From Bacillota bacterium (GTDB taxonomy: Bacteria; Bacillota; Clostridia; Acetivibrionales; DSM-1351): a stretch of DNA of 9,968 bases. Shown one piece after another: positions 7,423 through 9,968 of the stretch. Made by a program: the position numbers and the translations under genes. The first letter of the stretch is position 1; each line of letters begins with the position of its first letter. Below the pieces are notes generated by a model. That model saw only the letters and a list, made by a program, of their open reading frames with translations. It made no database searches and was not told the origin of the DNA. The stretch covers positions 1 through 9,968 of the forward strand of contig JAEZIV010000350.1 in the NCBI GenBank assembly GCA_023436515.1. The letters run 5' to 3'.

Positions 7423-7487
7423 ATACAAAAGAATACAAGTATGAATAGTATGAAATATGTTTAGATTGACCGACCAGATAGACTGGA

Positions 7488-7535
7488 GGCCGGATTTGCA
7501 TCCTGATGGATTAAATGCAAATCGGGCCTTTTTTT
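7488..7535 (+). terminator. Intrinsic terminator inside the nifB leader (attenuator)
   Basis: The left arm at 7488-7501 (GGCCGGATTTGCAT) pairs with the right arm at 7515-7528 (ATGCAAATCGGGCC), 13 of 14 pairs with one G-G mismatch. The loop is 13 nt and seven T residues follow (7529-7535). No plus-strand gene ends upstream within 1 kb; the nearest plus-strand gene ends at 6453 and the hydrolase runs the other way. The terminator therefore lies between the nifB promoter and its ribosome binding site and should attenuate nifB. Just upstream are a small hairpin CCAG/CTGG (7474-7477/7483-7486) and CCGACC (7470-7475), which could pair with GGCCGG (7488-7493) with one mismatch as a weak antiterminator. 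I recognise no known riboswitch class. Confidence 0.8.
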
Positions 7536-7551
7536 ATTAGGAGCTGTTACA

Positions 7552-9261
7552 ATGGAAATTATTAATAAAGCCTCAACAGTTACATTAGAAGAAAAAACAA
7601 ATAGTCATCCCTGCTACAGTGGAGGCTGCCAAAATGCAAGAATGCATTTACCTGTGGCACCAGCCTGCAATATAGCCTGTAACTATTGTAATCGGAAATT
7701 TGACTGCGTAAATGAAAGCCGGCCAGGTGTAACAAGTGAGATTTTAAGTCCGGAACAGGCCTTAGCAAAATTCCTGCTTGTGAAAGGTCGCCTTAACAAC
7801 TTAAAGGTGGTAGGTATTGCAGGGCCGGGAGATGCTCTTGCGAATTTCGAGGCTACTAAAAGGACTATTGAACTTATAAGGAACGCTGACCCGGATATTA
7901 CCTTCTGCCTTTCAACAAACGGCTTGTATTTATCAAAATATGCTGAAGAGCTGGCAAGGCTGGGAGTGACACATATAACTGTAACTATAAATACCATCGA
8001 ACCAAAGATAGGTGCAAAAATTTATAGGGAAGTAAATTACGAAGGAGTTACATACATAGGAGAAGCAGCTGCGGAGATACTTTTGAATAACCAGCTGGAG
8101 GGATTAAGGAAGCTAGCTCAGTTAGGTATAGTGTCAAAGGTTAATACAGTAATGATAAAAGGCATTAATGATAGTCATATTGAAGAGGTGGTAAAAAAGC
8201 TGAAGGAATACGGTGTCTATATAGGAAATATAATGCAGCTTATCCCTGCCCCCGGAAGTGCTTTTGAGAATATGCAGCTTACTACCAATAAAGAACTGAA
8301 TGACCTGAGAAAAATCTGCGGTCAGCATGTAAAGCAGATGTACCACTGCCAGCAGTGCCGAGCAGATGCTATTGGTGCTTTAGGAAGGGATTGCTCGGCG
8401 GAGTTCAGAGGAGCTTGGGGAGAGAAAAAAGCTACCATAGAGCCTTCGGCGGATCCTTCTGAGAAGGTTTTAAAAATAGCGGTTACGTCAAGTAACGATA
8501 AGCTTGTGGATATACATTTCGGCCACGCTTCTCAGTTCAGAATATATAAGTACGTAAATGGAGCAGTGATTTTTCAGGAGAACAGAAAAGTAAAGAACTT
8601 TTGCTCGGGACCTGAAGAATGTGGAGAGTCTGAAGGCAATCTTGAGGATATATTGTCAGCTGTTAGCGATTGCCAAATAATTCTTACCCAAAGAATAGGA
8701 CACTTGCCTGAAAAAACCTTGGAGAGTCAGCACAAACTGGTAGTTCAGACATACGGACATATACATGAGGAAATCCGTAAGGCGGTGGAAGTTTATTCAG
8801 GTACTTTTTTGAGGGGAAATCAGAATAGCAAGGACCAACCGGAGCATACTCTCCAAGGCAAGGACCAGCCGGAGCATACTCTCCAAAAGCGGAACAGTGG
8901 AAGGAAGGTTGCTGTTGCAAGCTCTGATGGAGTTTCAATAAATGAACATTTCGGAAATGCATTTGATTTTTGGATTTATGAAGTAACGGATAATGGAGAC
9001 TATAGTTTCATTGAGCGAAGGAAGGCTCCGGAAAGGCTGACGAATACTATGGAGCATGGTAAAGCGGTACTTTCGGCAGAAGTATTATGGGACGTGGAAG
9101 CGGTTTTGGCAGAGCAGATAGGACAATACGCCGAAGGTATTTTATATAGTAAAAGGATTAGAGCATTTGCTTTGAGTGGGAAAATAGATAAGGCCTTACG
9201 GAACTACGGGAGAAAGAGCAAGATTATCAAGGAGCACTGGAAGGAACCATTAAAAATCTAA
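7552..9261 (+). CDS. nifB: NifB, nitrogenase cofactor biosynthesis radical SAM protein with two NifX-like domains
   Basis: NifB fuses two [4Fe-4S] units and inserts a SAM-derived carbide to make NifB-co, the 8Fe core precursor of nitrogenase cofactors. Residues 1 to about 285 are the radical SAM core: HPC (19-21), C39/C43/C46 in CNIACNYC, the RKFDC and NESRPGV segments, C119 in CLSTNG, and C266/C269 in CQQCRADA. All expected cluster ligands seem present. Two NifX/NifB-C-type domains follow, at about 304-415 (opening KIAVTSS, with HFGHA) and about 455-560 (KVAVASS, HFGNA). They are joined by a linker with a duplicated 10-residue unit. At 569 residues it is longer than the common single-NifX form (about 430-500). 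ATG 7552 follows AGGAG (7539-7543). Expression is probably attenuated by the leader terminator. A nitroreductase follows 24 bp downstream. No nifHDKENV genes are in the window. Confidence 0.94.
   Translation: MEIINKASTVTLEEKTNSHPCYSGGCQNARMHLPVAPACNIACNYCNRKFDCVNESRPGVTSEILSPEQALAKFLLVKGRLNNLKVVGIAGPGDALANFEATKRTIELIRNADPDITFCLSTNGLYLSKYAEELARLGVTHITVTINTIEPKIGAKIYREVNYEGVTYIGEAAAEILLNNQLEGLRKLAQLGIVSKVNTVMIKGINDSHIEEVVKKLKEYGVYIGNIMQLIPAPGSAFENMQLTTNKELNDLRKICGQHVKQMYHCQQCRADAIGALGRDCSAEFRGAWGEKKATIEPSADPSEKVLKIAVTSSNDKLVDIHFGHASQFRIYKYVNGAVIFQENRKVKNFCSGPEECGESEGNLEDILSAVSDCQIILTQRIGHLPEKTLESQHKLVVQTYGHIHEEIRKAVEVYSGTFLRGNQNSKDQPEHTLQGKDQPEHTLQKRNSGRKVAVASSDGVSINEHFGNAFDFWIYEVTDNGDYSFIERRKAPERLTNTMEHGKAVLSAEVLWDVEAVLAEQIGQYAEGILYSKRIRAFALSGKIDKALRNYGRKSKIIKEHWKEPLKI
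8827..8886 (+). repeat. 30-bp tandem duplication in the linker of NifB
   Basis: Two adjacent in-frame 30-bp units (8827-8856 and 8857-8886) differ at only two positions: the first base A/G, and CAA versus CAG. They encode SKDQPEHTLQ and GKDQPEHTLQ (residues 426-445) between the two NifX-like domains. The near identity indicates a recent duplication that lengthens a flexible, charged linker. Confidence 0.92.
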
Positions 9262-9285
9262 ACATAATAAACAGGAGGAAATGAA

Positions 9286-9852
9286 ATGTGTAGCGCAGAT
9301 CCATTGAGAATTATATTTGAGAGAAGAAGTATAAGGAATTATAAGCCTGACCAAATCAAGGACAGCGAACTGGATACTATAATCAATGCTGCTAAGTTTG
9401 CACCCAGTGCAATGGGGCAGCAGCCGTGGCACTTTACGGTAATACAGAATAAAGCTATTCTGGACAGGATAACAAGACTAACAAAGAGTGCCTTTGAGAA
9501 ATCCGGGGTTCAAAGATTTGAGGAGAGGGCAAGAGCCGAAAACTTCAGCCCCTTCTACAACGCCCCTACTTATATCATTGTTACAGTTGATGAAAAAGCC
9601 ATTGCCTCACAGGCAGATGGAACACTGGCCCTGGGGAATGCACTGCTGGCAGCCGAAGCTTTAGGCATAGGCTCTTGCTGGATACATGCAATTAATTACC
9701 TGTTCACTACAGATGAAGGAAAAGAGCTCTTCAGGGACTTGGGAATACCTGAGGGATATGCTCCCGTGGGTTCGGGTGCATTTGGCTATGCTGCTGATAA
9801 AAAGCCCGATCCGGCACCGAGAAGAGAAGGAACTGTAACCTTTATAAAATAA
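9286..9852 (+). CDS. Nitroreductase-family flavoprotein
   Basis: This 188-residue cytoplasmic protein probably binds FMN as a homodimer and uses NAD(P)H. Family signatures are RRSIRNY (14-20), the phosphate and isoalloxazine contact segment PSAMGQQPW, and the C-terminal GIGSCWI. The length fits the compact nitroreductase type. It starts at ATG 9286 after AGGAGG (9273-9278), 24 bp behind nifB, so it is probably co-transcribed with nifB and under the same leader control. The family covers nitro, quinone, flavin and enone reduction and dehalogenation, and the true substrate cannot be told from sequence. A redox role supporting NifB or the nitrogenase-like enzyme is possible, but the link may be only positional. 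No obvious intrinsic terminator with a U-tract follows. Confidence 0.88.
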   Translation: MCSADPLRIIFERRSIRNYKPDQIKDSELDTIINAAKFAPSAMGQQPWHFTVIQNKAILDRITRLTKSAFEKSGVQRFEERARAENFSPFYNAPTYIIVTVDEKAIASQADGTLALGNALLAAEALGIGSCWIHAINYLFTTDEGKELFRDLGIPEGYAPVGSGAFGYAADKKPDPAPRREGTVTFIK

Positions 9853-9853
9853 A

Positions 9854-9933
9854 AGCGTGAAAAAAACCTCCGGTTAGTCATCGTGCTTTTCACAGCGTGA
9901 AAAATTCATTCGGCTAATCATGGAGTATTTCAC
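9854..9933. repeat. Two adjacent 40-bp imperfect repeats with inverted ends
   Basis: Unit 1 (9854-9893) and unit 2 (9894-9933) begin with AGCGTGAAAAA and end with TTTCAC, matching at 30 of 40 positions by hand count. Each has inverted ends: GTGAAAA/TTTTCAC in unit 1, and a perfect 9-bp AGCGTGAAA (9894-9902) with TTTCACGCT (9928-9936) in unit 2. The junction TTTTCAC-AGC-GTGAAAA (9887-9903) is also a perfect palindrome. A shorter hairpin (GAAAAG 9939-9944, CTTTTC 9956-9961) follows. They lie directly after the nitroreductase stop. The array may continue beyond the window. Confidence 0.65.
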
Positions 9934-9968
9934 GCTTCGAAAAGCCACTATGTGTCTTTTCATTACTA

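Larger units (their letters stand above)
7249..7551. other. Divergent intergenic region between the hydrolase and nifB
   Basis: This 303-bp AT-rich stretch has no convincing protein gene. It holds a minus-strand promoter for the hydrolase, a plus-strand promoter for nifB, an inverted repeat next to the hydrolase start point, and a nifB leader of about 120 nt ending in an intrinsic terminator. A 7-codon open frame (7441-7464, MNSMKYV) lies in the leader but has no good ribosome binding site. Confidence 0.8.

Noticed and set aside
7441..7464. Leader peptide MNSMKYV controlling nifB attenuation
   Set aside because: No convincing ribosome binding site and no run of a regulatory codon.
7464..7530. 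ANTAR-protein target with two hexaloop hairpins
   Set aside because: The first hairpin has a five-base loop and the terminator loop lacks the A1/G4 hexaloop pattern.
9854..9968. CRISPR array
   Set aside because: The units are directly adjacent without unique spacers and are only 75% identical.

Overview
The window looks like a low-GC, anaerobic Firmicute. Class Clostridia is likely (a Ruminiclostridium- or Clostridium-like genome is my guess). The evidence is AT-rich sequence, strong AGGAGG-type ribosome binding sites, sigma-A promoters close to consensus, and a Clostridia-style NifB. No taxonomic marker gene is present, so this is an inference.

Left block, + strand, about 1-6453. Five closely spaced genes run in one direction: the 3' part of an APC-superfamily amino acid/polyamine permease; a glutamine-synthetase-superfamily gamma-glutamyl ligase; a nitrogenase component 1 alpha-like subunit; a beta-like subunit that overlaps the alpha gene by 4 bp (ATGA); and a stand-alone class I glutamine amidotransferase (GATase) domain protein. 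The alpha/beta pair keeps the P-cluster cysteines and the cofactor-binding cysteine of nitrogenase. By my hand alignment, alpha lacks the residues equivalent to NifD Gln191, His195 and His442, so it is unlikely to be a dinitrogen reductase. The neighbours resemble the logic of the Puu putrescine pathway: import, gamma-glutamylation, conversion, then gamma-glutamyl removal. I infer that a nitrogenase-like reductase may act here on a gamma-glutamyl-protected amine or amino acid. No NifH-like reductase is in the window.

Middle, about 6478-7551. A minus-strand alpha/beta hydrolase converges on the operon. It is divergent from nifB across a 303-bp intergenic region. That region carries two near-consensus promoters and, inside the nifB leader, an intrinsic terminator just ahead of the nifB ribosome binding site. 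This implies transcription attenuation of nifB by an unidentified signal.

Right block, 7552-9852, + strand. nifB encodes the radical-SAM enzyme that makes the nitrogenase cofactor precursor (NifB-co). Here it carries two C-terminal NifX-like domains joined by a linker containing a 30-bp tandem duplication. It is followed 24 bp later by a small nitroreductase. Finding nifB near an atypical component 1 suggests, without proving it, that the nitrogenase-like enzyme carries a NifB-derived iron-sulfur cofactor. The last 116 bp hold two adjacent 40-bp imperfect repeats with inverted ends.
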